Source: Pseudomonas syringae pv. cilantro (GTDB lineage Bacteria > Pseudomonadota > Gammaproteobacteria > Pseudomonadales > Pseudomonadaceae). From it: a stretch of DNA of 64,000 bases. Both the position numbers and the translations under genes were made by a program. Location: NCBI RefSeq assembly GCF_001293775.1, contig NZ_LGLN01000077.1, forward strand, positions 66,807 through 130,806, in the 5' to 3' direction. Each line of letters begins with the position of its first letter. Position 1 is the stretch's first letter. Under the pieces are notes generated by a model that was given only the letters and a program-made list of their open reading frames with translations, was not told the DNA's origin and made no database searches. Below are positions 29,827 to 38,432 of this stretch, piece by piece.

Positions 29827-32376
29827 ATGGAATGGCATAAAAAATACAGCCGGGGTTTCGTTGCGCAGCTCGTGTTCCCCTGCCAACGACGCTATTCGCC
29901 GTGCATCGGTTTTGCGCTGACGTTGACCTGTTCGCTCAGCGCATTGGCCGCTCAGTCTGGTGTTGCCGACGGCAGCGTACCGGTCAGATTCAATACGGCG
30001 TTCATTCAAGGCAGTGATCAGCCGCCCGATCTTCAGGAGTTCATGCGCAGCAACAGTGTGTTGCCTGGCACTTACCGGGTGGATATCTACGTCAATCGCA
30101 CTCTGAGCGGCAGGCGCGATGTCACGTTTTCAAAAAACCCGCTGTCGGGTCTGATCGAACCCTGTCTGTCGCTGGATATGCTGAAAGGCTTCGGCCTGGA
30201 CATCACGCGGTTGCCTGCGCAGGCCGAACCTGATGAGGCATGTTTCGATCTGCCCGCGCAGGTCGAGTTTGCCCGAGTCGATTATCAGCCCGCCGCACTG
30301 CGACTCAGTATCAGCATTCCGCAGGCGGTCATGGCGCGTGGGAACCGGGGTTATGTTGCTCCCGAGTTGTGGGACCAGGGTGAAACGGCGGGCTTTATCA
30401 ATTACAACTTCAATGGCAGCAAGCGGCGCAACAAGGGGCTGGAAACCGACCAGTATTACCTCGGCCTGCGTAATGGCCTGAATATCGGGGCCTGGCGCCT
30501 GCGCAACGAATCCTCACTGGTTCAAGGCAATGACCAGCCTTGGCGTTATCGCAGCAACCGCACGTTCGCGCAGCGCGACATCACGCTGCTCAAGAGTCAG
30601 CTGACGATTGGTGAGACCTTCACCGATGCGCAGGTGTTCGACAGCGTCCGTTTTCAAGGCGCTGCGCTGGTATCTGACGATGGCATGCTGTCTGACAGCG
30701 AGCGTACGTATGCGCCGGTGATTCGCGGGATCGCCGAAACCAACGCCACGGTGGAGGTTCGTCAGAACGGCTTTCTGCTGTACAGCGGCAGCGTGTCGCC
30801 CGGGCCTTTTGAAATCACGGATATCTACCCCAGCGGCTCCAATGGTGACCTGTCCGTGACGGTCATCGAAGCGGACGGACGCGTGCGCTCATTCACTCAG
30901 GCCTACGCGTCGCTGCCGATCATGGTGCCCTCCGGATCATTTCGTTACAGCCTGGCGGCAGGGCAGGTCGACAACAACAACGACGACCTTCAGGCCGCGC
31001 CGGGTTTCGGCAGTGTGGCGCTGATCTATGGGCTCTCCGAACGAGTGACGGCTTTCGGCGGCCTGCAACTCGCCGAGGGCTATCAGGCCGCGAACGCAGG
31101 CGCCGGGGTCAACACCGGGGTGGGCGCGGTGTCGGTGGATATCACTCGCTCTGTCAGCCGTCCTGATCAGCAGGCATCGCGCAGCGGGCAGAGCCTGCGC
31201 GTGCGTTACGCCAACACGCTGGACGTAACCAGTACCACGTTGGCGCTGGCCGGTTATCGGTATTCGTCCGAGGACTATCGAACCCTTGACCAGCACGTCA
31301 GTGAAACCCGTCCGCAAACTCTTTCGCGCAGCACCGGCCGCGCTCGCGACAGGCTTGAACTCAGTGTCACGCAGATAGTGCCGGTCCACGCGGCCTCGCT
31401 GAGCCTGACCGCTTCCGAGCAGCGTTACTGGAACATGCCGGGCAAGACCCGGCAGCTTTACCTGGCGTGGAATGCGGCCTGGCACACGTTGAATTACAGC
31501 CTGTCCATCGAGCGCAACGAGGATTTCGGGCGCAGCGGCGAAGCGAGTACCGATAACCGGCTTGCCTTGAGCGTGACCTTGCCGCTGGGCGCAAGTGCGG
31601 CCTCTTCGCGGCTGTCGTTCAATGCGGTACGCGACAGCGCGGGTCAATACAACGCTCAGATCGGGCTCAACGGCCAGGTGTTGGGCGAGCGCAACACCTT
31701 TTATTCCATGCAGGCGGGGCACGACAGCAGTTCGGGAAGCTTCGGGGCAGGCAAGATCAACACCACCACCGGGTTCGGTCGCTTCGAGGCCGGTTTCAGT
31801 CAGGGTCAGGATTACGACGCCTTCAGCCTGGCTGCGTCGGGCTCGCTGGTGGCGCATGCCGGAGGCGTGAATCTGGGGCAGACGCTGGGTGAAACCTTCG
31901 CTCTGGTTCAGGTCCCGGAGGTCAAAGGTGCCCGGTTAAGGTCCTTCAGCAATGTCGAGACCACTGGCAACGGCTATGCGGTTCTGCCCTACGTGCAGGC
32001 CTATCGCATCAATTGGGTCAGCCTGGATACCCGGCAACTGGGTGCCGATGTCGATCTCGGCAGCGCCATCACGCAAGTTGTGCCGCGCCGTGGCGCTGTG
32101 CCGGTGGTCCGTTTCAAAGCCTCGGTGGGCAGGCGCGTGCAGTTCGAACTGGTGCTGGGCGACGGCAGCCGATTGCCGCTGGGGGCCAGCGTCGAAGATG
32201 AACAGGGCAGGGCACTGGCGGTGGTTGATCCGACTAGCCAGGCGCTGGTGCTCAGCGAGCGCGACCGCGGTCGTTTGCGCGTGCGCTGGGCTGGCAAGCA
32301 ATGTGTGGCTGCTTACTCGCTGCCGCCCAGAGACCCGGCCCGAGCTTACGAGCGTGTGCGGGTGATATGCCAATGA
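29827..32376 (+). CDS. Outer-membrane fimbrial usher
   Basis: An 849-residue usher. A signal region is followed by the N-terminal periplasmic domain (VRFNTAFIQGSDQPPDLQEF, YRVDIYVN), the 24-strand barrel with plug (ETNATVEVRQNGFLLYSGSVSPGPFEITDIYPSG) and C-terminal domains with conserved cysteines near the end (KQCVAAYSLP, RVICQ). It forms the secretion pore for the pilus. Its last four bases overlap the second chaperone start (ATGA). The usual N-terminal signal peptide is long here (about 44 residues), so an internal start is possible. Confidence 0.93.
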   Translation: MEWHKKYSRGFVAQLVFPCQRRYSPCIGFALTLTCSLSALAAQSGVADGSVPVRFNTAFIQGSDQPPDLQEFMRSNSVLPGTYRVDIYVNRTLSGRRDVTFSKNPLSGLIEPCLSLDMLKGFGLDITRLPAQAEPDEACFDLPAQVEFARVDYQPAALRLSISIPQAVMARGNRGYVAPELWDQGETAGFINYNFNGSKRRNKGLETDQYYLGLRNGLNIGAWRLRNESSLVQGNDQPWRYRSNRTFAQRDITLLKSQLTIGETFTDAQVFDSVRFQGAALVSDDGMLSDSERTYAPVIRGIAETNATVEVRQNGFLLYSGSVSPGPFEITDIYPSGSNGDLSVTVIEADGRVRSFTQAYASLPIMVPSGSFRYSLAAGQVDNNNDDLQAAPGFGSVALIYGLSERVTAFGGLQLAEGYQAANAGAGVNTGVGAVSVDITRSVSRPDQQASRSGQSLRVRYANTLDVTSTTLALAGYRYSSEDYRTLDQHVSETRPQTLSRSTGRARDRLELSVTQIVPVHAASLSLTASEQRYWNMPGKTRQLYLAWNAAWHTLNYSLSIERNEDFGRSGEASTDNRLALSVTLPLGASAASSRLSFNAVRDSAGQYNAQIGLNGQVLGERNTFYSMQAGHDSSSGSFGAGKINTTTGFGRFEAGFSQGQDYDAFSLAASGSLVAHAGGVNLGQTLGETFALVQVPEVKGARLRSFSNVETTGNGYAVLPYVQAYRINWVSLDTRQLGADVDLGSAITQVVPRRGAVPVVRFKASVGRRVQFELVLGDGSRLPLGASVEDEQGRALAVVDPTSQALVLSERDRGRLRVRWAGKQCVAAYSLPPRDPARAYERVRVICQ

Positions 32377-33155
32377 GCGCCGTGACTGGCTGGCGCCTGA
32401 CGCTGTTGTCGTTGGCTTTGACTGTCAGTGTGAGCGTTGAGGGAGCCGTTGCGCTGACCGGCACACGATTGATCTTTGATGGCCAGTATCGCGAGGTCAG
32501 CATCGAGGTGCGTAATGCGGGCAAAGCCGAAACGCTGGTTCAGACCTGGCTCAGTGAAGCGCGCGATGGCGACGATACGCCGCCTGATCAACGCAGATCG
32601 CTACCGTTTGCAGTGACACCACCCTTGTCCCGTCTTGCGGTAAATGGCCGCCAGGCGCTGCGGATTTTGTATCACGGTTCGGGCATGCCGCAGGACCATG
32701 AATCAATGATGCACCTTTATGTGCTGGAAGTGCCTCGCCGTGAAGAGGGGCATCGTCAATTGAATATCGCGGTGCGCCAACGGATCAATGTGTTCTATCG
32801 GCCGCAAGGGCTGGCTGGCGACCCGGCTGAAACGGCCAGCCAGTTGCAGTGGCGGGTGGTCCATGCCGCGTCGAAAGCTGGGGTACTGAAAATCAACAAC
32901 CCCACGCCTTATTACGCCTCGCTGGAGGCGGTGCATCTGGATGGCATACCGCTCGAACGCTACGTGCTATTGGCACCGGGCGGCGAAGTGGAGCTGACAT
33001 TGCCTGGTCGGATTTCATCGTTTATGCAACATCGACTTCTGTACAACGCGCTGACCGATTACGGCGGACGGCGCGCTTATTGCGCGCGTATAAACGGACA
33101 GGGGGGCGTTATGGCCCGCCTGTTGGAGAACACCTCTTTTCAGGAAGAATGCTGA
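32373..33155 (+). CDS. Fimbrial periplasmic chaperone 2
   Basis: A 260-residue second PapD-type chaperone, starting at the ATG that overlaps the usher stop. The signal peptide ends near residue 24 (VEGAVA). It shares with chaperone 1 the blocks TRLIFDGQYREVSIEVRN, LPFAVTPPLSRL and RQALRILYHGSGMPQDHES, and a C-terminal LTDYGG. The two are clearly paralogous. It may serve the adhesin encoded next, leaving chaperone 1 for the pilin. Confidence 0.9.
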   Translation: MSAVTGWRLTLLSLALTVSVSVEGAVALTGTRLIFDGQYREVSIEVRNAGKAETLVQTWLSEARDGDDTPPDQRRSLPFAVTPPLSRLAVNGRQALRILYHGSGMPQDHESMMHLYVLEVPRREEGHRQLNIAVRQRINVFYRPQGLAGDPAETASQLQWRVVHAASKAGVLKINNPTPYYASLEAVHLDGIPLERYVLLAPGGEVELTLPGRISSFMQHRLLYNALTDYGGRRAYCARINGQGGVMARLLENTSFQEEC

Positions 33156-33156
33156 T

Positions 33157-34155
33157 ATGAACCCCCCTTCGGCCAGTCGCTGGCTGCGATCTGTCTTGTT
33201 ACCGCTGATGCTGTCCCCGACCTCAGGCTTTGCGCTGGTCTGCACCGTTCAGAACTCGGGGGCAACCGAGATCCACGATAGCCTGAACAGCACCGTCGCG
33301 ATCCCCGCGTCATTGGCTGACGGGGAAGTGGTGTGGCGTTCCGAACCGCTGAACATTCAGGTGGAATGCGCCAGGGATAGCCTGCAGCCGGGCGAAGAAG
33401 AGGTGTTCCTCTATCTGAACCCGGACAACCAAGTGATCGGCCAAGGCATTCGTGCCGGATTGACGCTCGATGCCAGCGATCATCTGCAGAGCAGTGGGCG
33501 AGTCGGCACCGGGCATTTCCTGCCGGTCTGTCGCGAGGAGGAAGCCAGCCTCGACACGTGCCCGAAGGTACGCTTCAACCTCGGATTTTCCGTGCTCATC
33601 CAGAAGTCCGGCGCGACGCCGCCTTCTGGCGTGGCAAGCCAGCTGACGGATTATCGGTTCTTTCAGTTGGGAGGTTCGACAGGGCCAGACCGGTTGCCGG
33701 GGCGCAGCTTGAGTTACGTCATCAATAACCTGAGCGGGCTGCGTTTCGTCGCCTGCGATGCGGCGCTGGAAGTGCTTCCTGAAACCGTGGATTTCGGCGA
33801 GGTGGGCATGCAGCCGGTGGTCGTCGGCGAAACGTTTGCGACGCAGCCATTTTCGCTGTCGACCAGTCGCAGCTGTGATTCGCCGTTCAGCATCGATGCC
33901 CGGTTTCGGCCGGTGACCGGCAGTGTGTCTGGCGAGCTGCTGGTTCCTTCGGATAACGACTCGGTGGGCATTCGCATTATCAGTGCGGTCAACCGCACTG
34001 CGTTGCCGTACAACCAATCGTTCCATCTGGCCGAGCTGCTGGGGGAAACCCTCGTGGCGCGCGCTGACTTCAATGCCGAGCTGGTCTGGAACAAGGCGCG
34101 GCCGAAGTCGGGGCCGTTCGAAGCCGAGATCATGATCGATCTGTTCTACAAATGA
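33157..34155 (+). CDS. Fimbrial tip adhesin
   Basis: A 332-residue exported protein with a signal peptide (residues 1-24, ending SGFA) and a mature start LVCTVQNSG. The N-terminal 170 residues look like a separate lectin-type domain with its own cysteines; the C-terminal 140 contain a pilin domain (VDFGEVGMQPVVVGETF..., a cysteine pair, and the final EIMIDLFYK beta strand). Two-domain structure and last position in the operon fit a tip adhesin. Target receptor unknown. It begins one base after chaperone 2 ends. Confidence 0.8.
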   Translation: MNPPSASRWLRSVLLPLMLSPTSGFALVCTVQNSGATEIHDSLNSTVAIPASLADGEVVWRSEPLNIQVECARDSLQPGEEEVFLYLNPDNQVIGQGIRAGLTLDASDHLQSSGRVGTGHFLPVCREEEASLDTCPKVRFNLGFSVLIQKSGATPPSGVASQLTDYRFFQLGGSTGPDRLPGRSLSYVINNLSGLRFVACDAALEVLPETVDFGEVGMQPVVVGETFATQPFSLSTSRSCDSPFSIDARFRPVTGSVSGELLVPSDNDSVGIRIISAVNRTALPYNQSFHLAELLGETLVARADFNAELVWNKARPKSGPFEAEIMIDLFYK

Positions 34156-34248
34156 CGGTGACAGGAGGCCTGAGCAGTTGCCCGGTGATTGAGGTATGCT
34201 GCGCGACCGCGGGCGCTCGCCCGGCCATTTCGACTTTCTGGTGACACC

Positions 34249-34473
34249 ATGACCACGCCTGAACAATCTCCTGTTCAAGACGCCGCAACCGACGCTGCAG
34301 CCGATTCCGACAAGCAGGGTGCTGTTGCGCCGTTCAGCTTTCCGTTCAAGCCTGCGGAGTTCGCCCAGGCCAGGAAGGATCAGGCCTGGTATCAGAAAGC
34401 CAACAAGCACGGCCATCACAAGACGCCCGGCGTCGCACCGGCGGGCACCCGCAGGTCGATGGGCAAGCGCTGA
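34249..34473 (+). CDS. Small conserved hypothetical protein
   Basis: A 74-residue, alanine-rich, then basic protein: an acidic low-complexity N-terminus (DAATDAAADSDKQG), a central FSFPFKPAEFAQARKDQAWYQKA (broken only by normal spacing) and a lysine/histidine-rich tail ending RSMGKR. No signal peptide or known domain is recognised. Similar short proteins occur in other pseudomonads, but no function is known to me. The next gene is convergent 18 bp away. Confidence 0.6.
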   Translation: MTTPEQSPVQDAATDAAADSDKQGAVAPFSFPFKPAEFAQARKDQAWYQKANKHGHHKTPGVAPAGTRRSMGKR

Positions 34474-34491
34474 CAGCACGCTTTTGTTCGT

Positions 34492-35244
34492 TCAGGCGGC
34501 CTGCAGCGGAATGAACAGATAGGACTCCGGCTGGCGGTCGGTCACTTCGGCACCTTCGTCTTGCAAGGTGCTCAACGCCAGTTGCCCGGCGACATGAAAT
34601 GCCCAGCCGGCGTTTTCGAACGACACGTCAGCCTCGCCGGTCACCTGCTCGATGGCCGCCGCGAACGCGTTCATGTCCGGCAGATAAGCCACAAAGCCGT
34701 TGCCCTTGAGCGCCGTGGTGCGAATGCCCAGTTTCTGACAAATCAGCTGTTTGGCCACGATCTCGTCGCGGTCGGCCTGGCGTGACTGCTCTATGAGGGC
34801 CTTCAGCTGGGTATCGACCAGCCGGTCGCTGACAATCAGGTCCGGACCCTGTTGCCATGATTCCGGCGGGCAGCCTTTGTTTTCCGGGCGTAGCGGGATG
34901 TGCGGATTGATCTCCATCGGATAGATGCGGCAGACCAGCGGCCGACGCTCGTAGATGCGGCAGAGGTTCTGCTCGCCAAGATTCCGGCAGCGTCCGACGT
35001 TGTAGGCCGCGAAGGTGATCGCCACATAAGCCGTGGTACTGCCGCTGCTCACTTCGGTCGAGCGCCGGGTGGCGTGGGTCAGTTGTTCAGCAGGCACACC
35101 GAAGCCATTAGTCAGAAACGCTTCGGTCAGAACGATCACATTGCCGCCGTCTGCTGCCCATTGCCCGGCTTCGACCAGGGTGAGAGGAACGTGGTGATCG
35201 GTACAGCAACCGCCGCAACCTACGCAGGAAAACTGGATATTCAT
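34492..35244 (-). CDS. YkgJ-type cysteine-cluster protein
   Basis: A 250-residue cytoplasmic protein. The N-terminal FSCVGCGGCCTDHHVPLT and later CRIYERRPLVCRIYPMEINPH carry the C-x2-C-x2-CC and C-x-I-Y-x-x-R-P-x-x-C-R patterns of the CxxCxxCC (UPF0153/YkgJ) family, thought to hold a zinc or iron-sulfur centre. The C-terminal 100 residues are a Pseudomonas-specific extension. Biochemical role is not established. It is alone on its strand, with about 135 bp of non-coding DNA upstream. Confidence 0.8.
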   Translation of the reverse strand: MNIQFSCVGCGGCCTDHHVPLTLVEAGQWAADGGNVIVLTEAFLTNGFGVPAEQLTHATRRSTEVSSGSTTAYVAITFAAYNVGRCRNLGEQNLCRIYERRPLVCRIYPMEINPHIPLRPENKGCPPESWQQGPDLIVSDRLVDTQLKALIEQSRQADRDEIVAKQLICQKLGIRTTALKGNGFVAYLPDMNAFAAAIEQVTGEADVSFENAGWAFHVAGQLALSTLQDEGAEVTDRQPESYLFIPLQAA

Positions 35245-35379
35245 TGTTTCGATGACCCGATCAGAAATGCGCGACGGACGACAATATTTGGTCGTTTGCC
35301 CGGCTTGTAAGGGATACGAAGCAAGTACTGCGCCACCGCCGGGGCGCGAAAGATCGCTATGCCGACTGCGGCGACCGCT

Positions 35380-35925
35380 TCAGGATGCAGGAATAGCGAT
35401 GCGTTTCACGTAGGACATGCCTGATTTTTCGTAAAGGCGTCGCGCCACCAGGTTGTTTTCCATGACGTATAAATCGGCGGCTGCTTCGTGGCGGCGGGTC
35501 AGGTGGGCGAACAGATGATGCAGCAGGGCGAAGCCGACTCCAAGGTTGCGGGCATCGGGATGCACCACCAGGTCTTTGATGAATGCGCTGGTCCAGCCAG
35601 TGATCACACCGATGACTGCGCCGTTGCGCATGGCCAGGAAGCACAGCGACAGGTCGTATTCGGCATCGCGTTCGAACGCGGCCAGCCAAGTCTGATAATC
35701 CGGGACGTTGCCTGCGCCACCCAGATAACCTGACGTCAGCAAGCGGTGAGTTTCAGCCGCCCGGTCAAGGGTGAGGGGGGTAACCACGACATCAGTCGGC
35801 CAGCGCGTCTGCGGCAGCGAGTCGCCAAGATTGCGGCGCATCAGCCAGTAATGTTCGGCCGATGCATCGGTGGGTTTCGGCCGGGACGCGGGTACGGACG
35901 CTCGCGGCAGCGTCCGTACGGTCAA
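35380..35925 (-). CDS. GNAT-family acetyltransferase
   Basis: An acetyltransferase whose core (DVVVTPLTLDRAAETHRLL, IKDLVVHPDARNLGVGFALLHHLF, YVMENNLVARRLYEKSGMSY) contains the acetyl-CoA loop in R-N-L-G-V-G-F-A. The substrate is unknown. The start is uncertain: TTG at 35925 gives 181 residues; ATG at 35841 gives 153 and is downstream of a palindrome; the open frame also runs into the end of cheV. It follows cheV on the same strand. Confidence 0.8.
   Translation of the reverse strand: MTVRTLPRASVPASRPKPTDASAEHYWLMRRNLGDSLPQTRWPTDVVVTPLTLDRAAETHRLLTSGYLGGAGNVPDYQTWLAAFERDAEYDLSLCFLAMRNGAVIGVITGWTSAFIKDLVVHPDARNLGVGFALLHHLFAHLTRRHEAAADLYVMENNLVARRLYEKSGMSYVKRIAIPAS
35892..35919 (-). terminator. 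Perfect 11-bp inverted repeat, possible cheV terminator
   Basis: GTACGGACGCT and AGCGTCCGTAC flank a 6-nt CGCGGC loop, 33 bp beyond the cheV stop. There is no U-tract, so it may slow rather than end transcription. If it does act as a terminator, the acetyltransferase probably starts at the ATG at 35841, downstream of it. Confidence 0.5.
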
Positions 35926-35951
35926 GACTTCTGTCGTTGAAGTGTCGTTCG

Positions 35952-36848
35952 TTAAAGCCCTTTGGCGACGACGGTGCGTGCGGCCTCGATCAGGCATTTG
36001 GTCAGCTCGGGTGACGAGAACTTGGTCAGCACGGCGTCGGCCCCGGCAATCTGGGACTTCTCACTGTTCATCGCGCTGTCGAGCGAAGTATGCAGCAGGA
36101 TGTACAAGTCCTGGAAGTCAGGCGTGTCGCGAAGCGTCCGGGTCAGCGCGTAGCCGTCCATCTCGGACATCTCGATGTCTGAAACCACCACGTTGATCTG
36201 CCTCGCCGTGCCCTGCAAATCCAGCAGTACATCGATGGCTTCCTTGGCGCTGCGAGCGGTGTGGCATTCGATGCCCAGGTTACGCAGGGTGATGATCGAC
36301 TGCTGAAGCGCGACCTGACTGTCGTCGACTACCAGAATGCGAGCCTTGCTCAGCACCTCCGCGTCTTCCTTGGCCAGCTCTGTCGACTGCACGGTAAGTC
36401 TCGCCGGGGCAATGCCGTGAATCACTTTCTCGATATCCAGCACCTGCACCAGTACGCCATCGACCTGGGTCACCCCGGTGATGAACGACTTGCTGCTGGA
36501 GCCGTAGGGTGGTGGACGAATGTCTGTGGTCAGGCAGTGCACAATCTTGCTGACCGCCTGAACGTGCAGGCCCTGTTTGGAGCGACTGACGTCGGTGACG
36601 ATCAGGCAGCCGCCATCGGGGTCGGCCAGTGGACGCTCGCCAATGGCGCGGCTGAGGTCGATGACCGACAGCGAGGAACCGCGCAGTGTGGCGATCCCCT
36701 TCACGTGCGGGTGCGACTCCGGCAAATGGGTGAGGGGAGGGCAGGGAATGATCTCGCTGACCTTCAACAGGTTGATCGCCATCAGCTTGCCGCTGCGCAA
36801 CGTGAAGAGGAGCAGCGAGAGAGAATCTGCTCGGACGTTCTTGGACAT
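35952..36848 (-). CDS. Chemotaxis coupling protein CheV
   Basis: A 298-residue protein with an N-terminal CheW-like domain (about residues 10-150: INLLKVSEIIPCPPL, HVKGIATLRGSSLSVIDL, FITGVTQVDGVLVQVLDIEKV) and a C-terminal receiver domain (about 170-295), with acidic pair in ILVVDDSQ and phospho-acceptor aspartate in VVVSDIEMSEMDGY. CheV proteins couple receptors to CheA and are phosphorylated for adaptation. No other che genes lie nearby, so it acts with a distant chemosensory cluster. The start is ATG 36848. Confidence 0.93.
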   Translation of the reverse strand: MSKNVRADSLSLLLFTLRSGKLMAINLLKVSEIIPCPPLTHLPESHPHVKGIATLRGSSLSVIDLSRAIGERPLADPDGGCLIVTDVSRSKQGLHVQAVSKIVHCLTTDIRPPPYGSSSKSFITGVTQVDGVLVQVLDIEKVIHGIAPARLTVQSTELAKEDAEVLSKARILVVDDSQVALQQSIITLRNLGIECHTARSAKEAIDVLLDLQGTARQINVVVSDIEMSEMDGYALTRTLRDTPDFQDLYILLHTSLDSAMNSEKSQIAGADAVLTKFSSPELTKCLIEAARTVVAKGL

Positions 36849-37152
36849 ATTAACCTTCTGACTTTAGGTGTTTCGTCGCCTGTAGGCGGCAAACAGCTTT
36901 CGATGACAGGGTATCGACCTGCGGCGGACAGGCTTGAGGATTTTTAACGCGACGTTGTGCGCGTTGCATTCTCGGATGCGGGGCGGCGGCAGACGTTCGA
37001 TGCATCCCCGGTCACTCACATGAATTGCCACAACCTGTCAGAGTGGTGGCACTGTGATTTCCTTACGGTCAAATGGTTCTGCGTGCGACAAAAGGGGTGC
37101 GGCTAATCGTCGCAGGCGGCGCAGGTGTTACGGATATGTTTGAGGCCGGATA

Positions 37153-37260
37153 TTGACCCATGTGCAGGCTGGGTCAAAATGCCGCAGCTATATATAAAGG
37201 AAGCGCTGCGTCAAATTGACGCAGCCTTCTATATATAGAAGGATCCTGATATGGCATTTT
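37153..37260. repeat. Nested palindromes, MITE-like or RNA structure
   Basis: This is the main content of the 610-bp gap between cheV and dsbB. A first hairpin is TTGACCCA (37153-37160) with TGGGTCAA (37170-37177). Directly adjoining is a larger palindrome centred on 37215: CTGCGTCAA/TTGACGCAG, then AAGG/CCTT, then CTATATATA/TATATATAG, and outermost AAAATGCC (37176-37183)/GGCATTTT (37253-37260). The remaining sequence of the gap (36849-37152, 37261-37458) has no credible gene. No transposase or clear target-site duplication is visible. Confidence 0.6.
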
Positions 37261-37458
37261 TGCGAGATAGTCTTGTGGAGCGCAGGACCATCTGGCGGCA
37301 AAATCTGCCCGTATGGCTGCCGGGCGCTTGAGTTGCCAAGGCGGGCAGATGATCATGCCGCACGCTTGAGCGACGCAGGCCAGATGCCGCGGCCTGAGCC
37401 CTGTGAGCCCGCCCTGTAACGCCGGCGAATCACCCGACCATTTCGATAAGGCCTGTAA

Positions 37459-37968
37459 ATGAGTGACAACACGTTGTACCTAAGACGCGAAAAGCGCTTT
37501 CTGGTTCTGCTGGGGATCATCTGTCTGTCCCTGATCGGCGGCGCCTTGTACATGCAGATCGTGCTGGGCGAGGCCCCTTGTCCGCTGTGCATCCTGCAGC
37601 GATATGCCTTGCTGTTCATCGCCATCTTCGCGTTCCTTGGCGCTGCAATGCCGGGACGTCGCAGCATCACGGCATTCGAGGCGCTGGTTACCCTGAGCGC
37701 ATTGGGTGGTATCGTGGCTGCCGGGCGTCATGTCTGGATCCTGGCCAATCCGTCCGCCAGTTGCGGGATCGATACCTTGCAACCCATTGTCGACGGTCTG
37801 CCATTGGCTACACTGTTTCCTATGGGCTTTCAGGTCAGCGGATTCTGCACAACGCCATATCCGCCAGTTCTTGGATTGTCACTCGCCCAATGGGCATTGG
37901 TGGCATTCGTCCTGACGGCAGTACTGGTTCCGGCGTGCATCATTCGCAACCGCCGCAAACCTTACTAA
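37459..37968 (+). CDS. dsbB: Disulfide bond formation protein B
   Basis: A 169-residue inner-membrane quinone reductase that reoxidises DsbA. Four membrane helices are predicted (about 12-32, 45-65, 70-92, 140-162). The first periplasmic redox pair is C-P-L-C in GEAPCPLCILQRYALL and the second pair lies in the loop SCGIDTL...GFC. The arginine after the first pair, needed for quinone binding, is present (QRYA). Single gene, ended by a terminator, upstream of cyo. Confidence 0.94.
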   Translation: MSDNTLYLRREKRFLVLLGIICLSLIGGALYMQIVLGEAPCPLCILQRYALLFIAIFAFLGAAMPGRRSITAFEALVTLSALGGIVAAGRHVWILANPSASCGIDTLQPIVDGLPLATLFPMGFQVSGFCTTPYPPVLGLSLAQWALVAFVLTAVLVPACIIRNRRKPY

Positions 37969-37991
37969 AAACAGGGGCTTTTGAAAGAAAT

Positions 37992-38016
37992 GCCTCGTGA
38001 TTACGAGGCTTTTTTT
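37992..38016 (+). terminator. Rho-independent terminator after dsbB
   Basis: GCCTCGT and ACGAGGC form a 7-bp stem with a GATT loop, followed by seven T residues, 23 bp beyond the dsbB stop. Confidence 0.9.
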
Positions 38017-38432
38017 CGACTGGATCACGTCTTTCGAGGGTGATTGTTGCAGTCTCGGATATTAACTGTTACAAAATTAGGCATAGTCATTAAAAATTTA
38101 CATATCTACAATCCCCAGCACTTGTCGTCCAGCCTGGCTGAACGATCAGAATTTTGAGGCTAGGAGCGTCCCCTGTGCACTCTGAACAGGCAGCGCAACG
38201 CTTGCCTCCGAGGGCGTATAATGGCCGCGCTGAAAACGTCTGTCCTGAACTATGGGCAGTTCCAGCAACTCAAAAAACAAGAATCCATCGCTAAACCCGG
38301 ATTTGTCGATATGCCGAAATGCGTACTGGCAGGCCCTTGTTCAATTCAAAAAAATTAGCCGGCACTGGCAGGGCGAAGTGTTGGCGGTCGAAACCCAACT
38401 GCACCGCGCAAGCTGCTTTTAGAGGTCGTGAA
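38017..38432. promoter_or_regulatory. cyo upstream region, no gene
   Basis: Some 416 bp without a convincing reading frame. It has an A+T-rich part at 38050-38110, and a consensus -10 hexamer TATAAT at about 38217-38222, without a good -35 at normal spacing. It presumably carries the cyo promoter and its regulation. The frame of cyoA is open upstream to 38319 but the lipoprotein signal starts at 38433. Confidence 0.4.

Noticed and set aside
37216-37419. 67-codon frame starting within the nested palindrome
   Set aside because: Starts inside the inverted repeat without ribosome site and has no recognisable feature.
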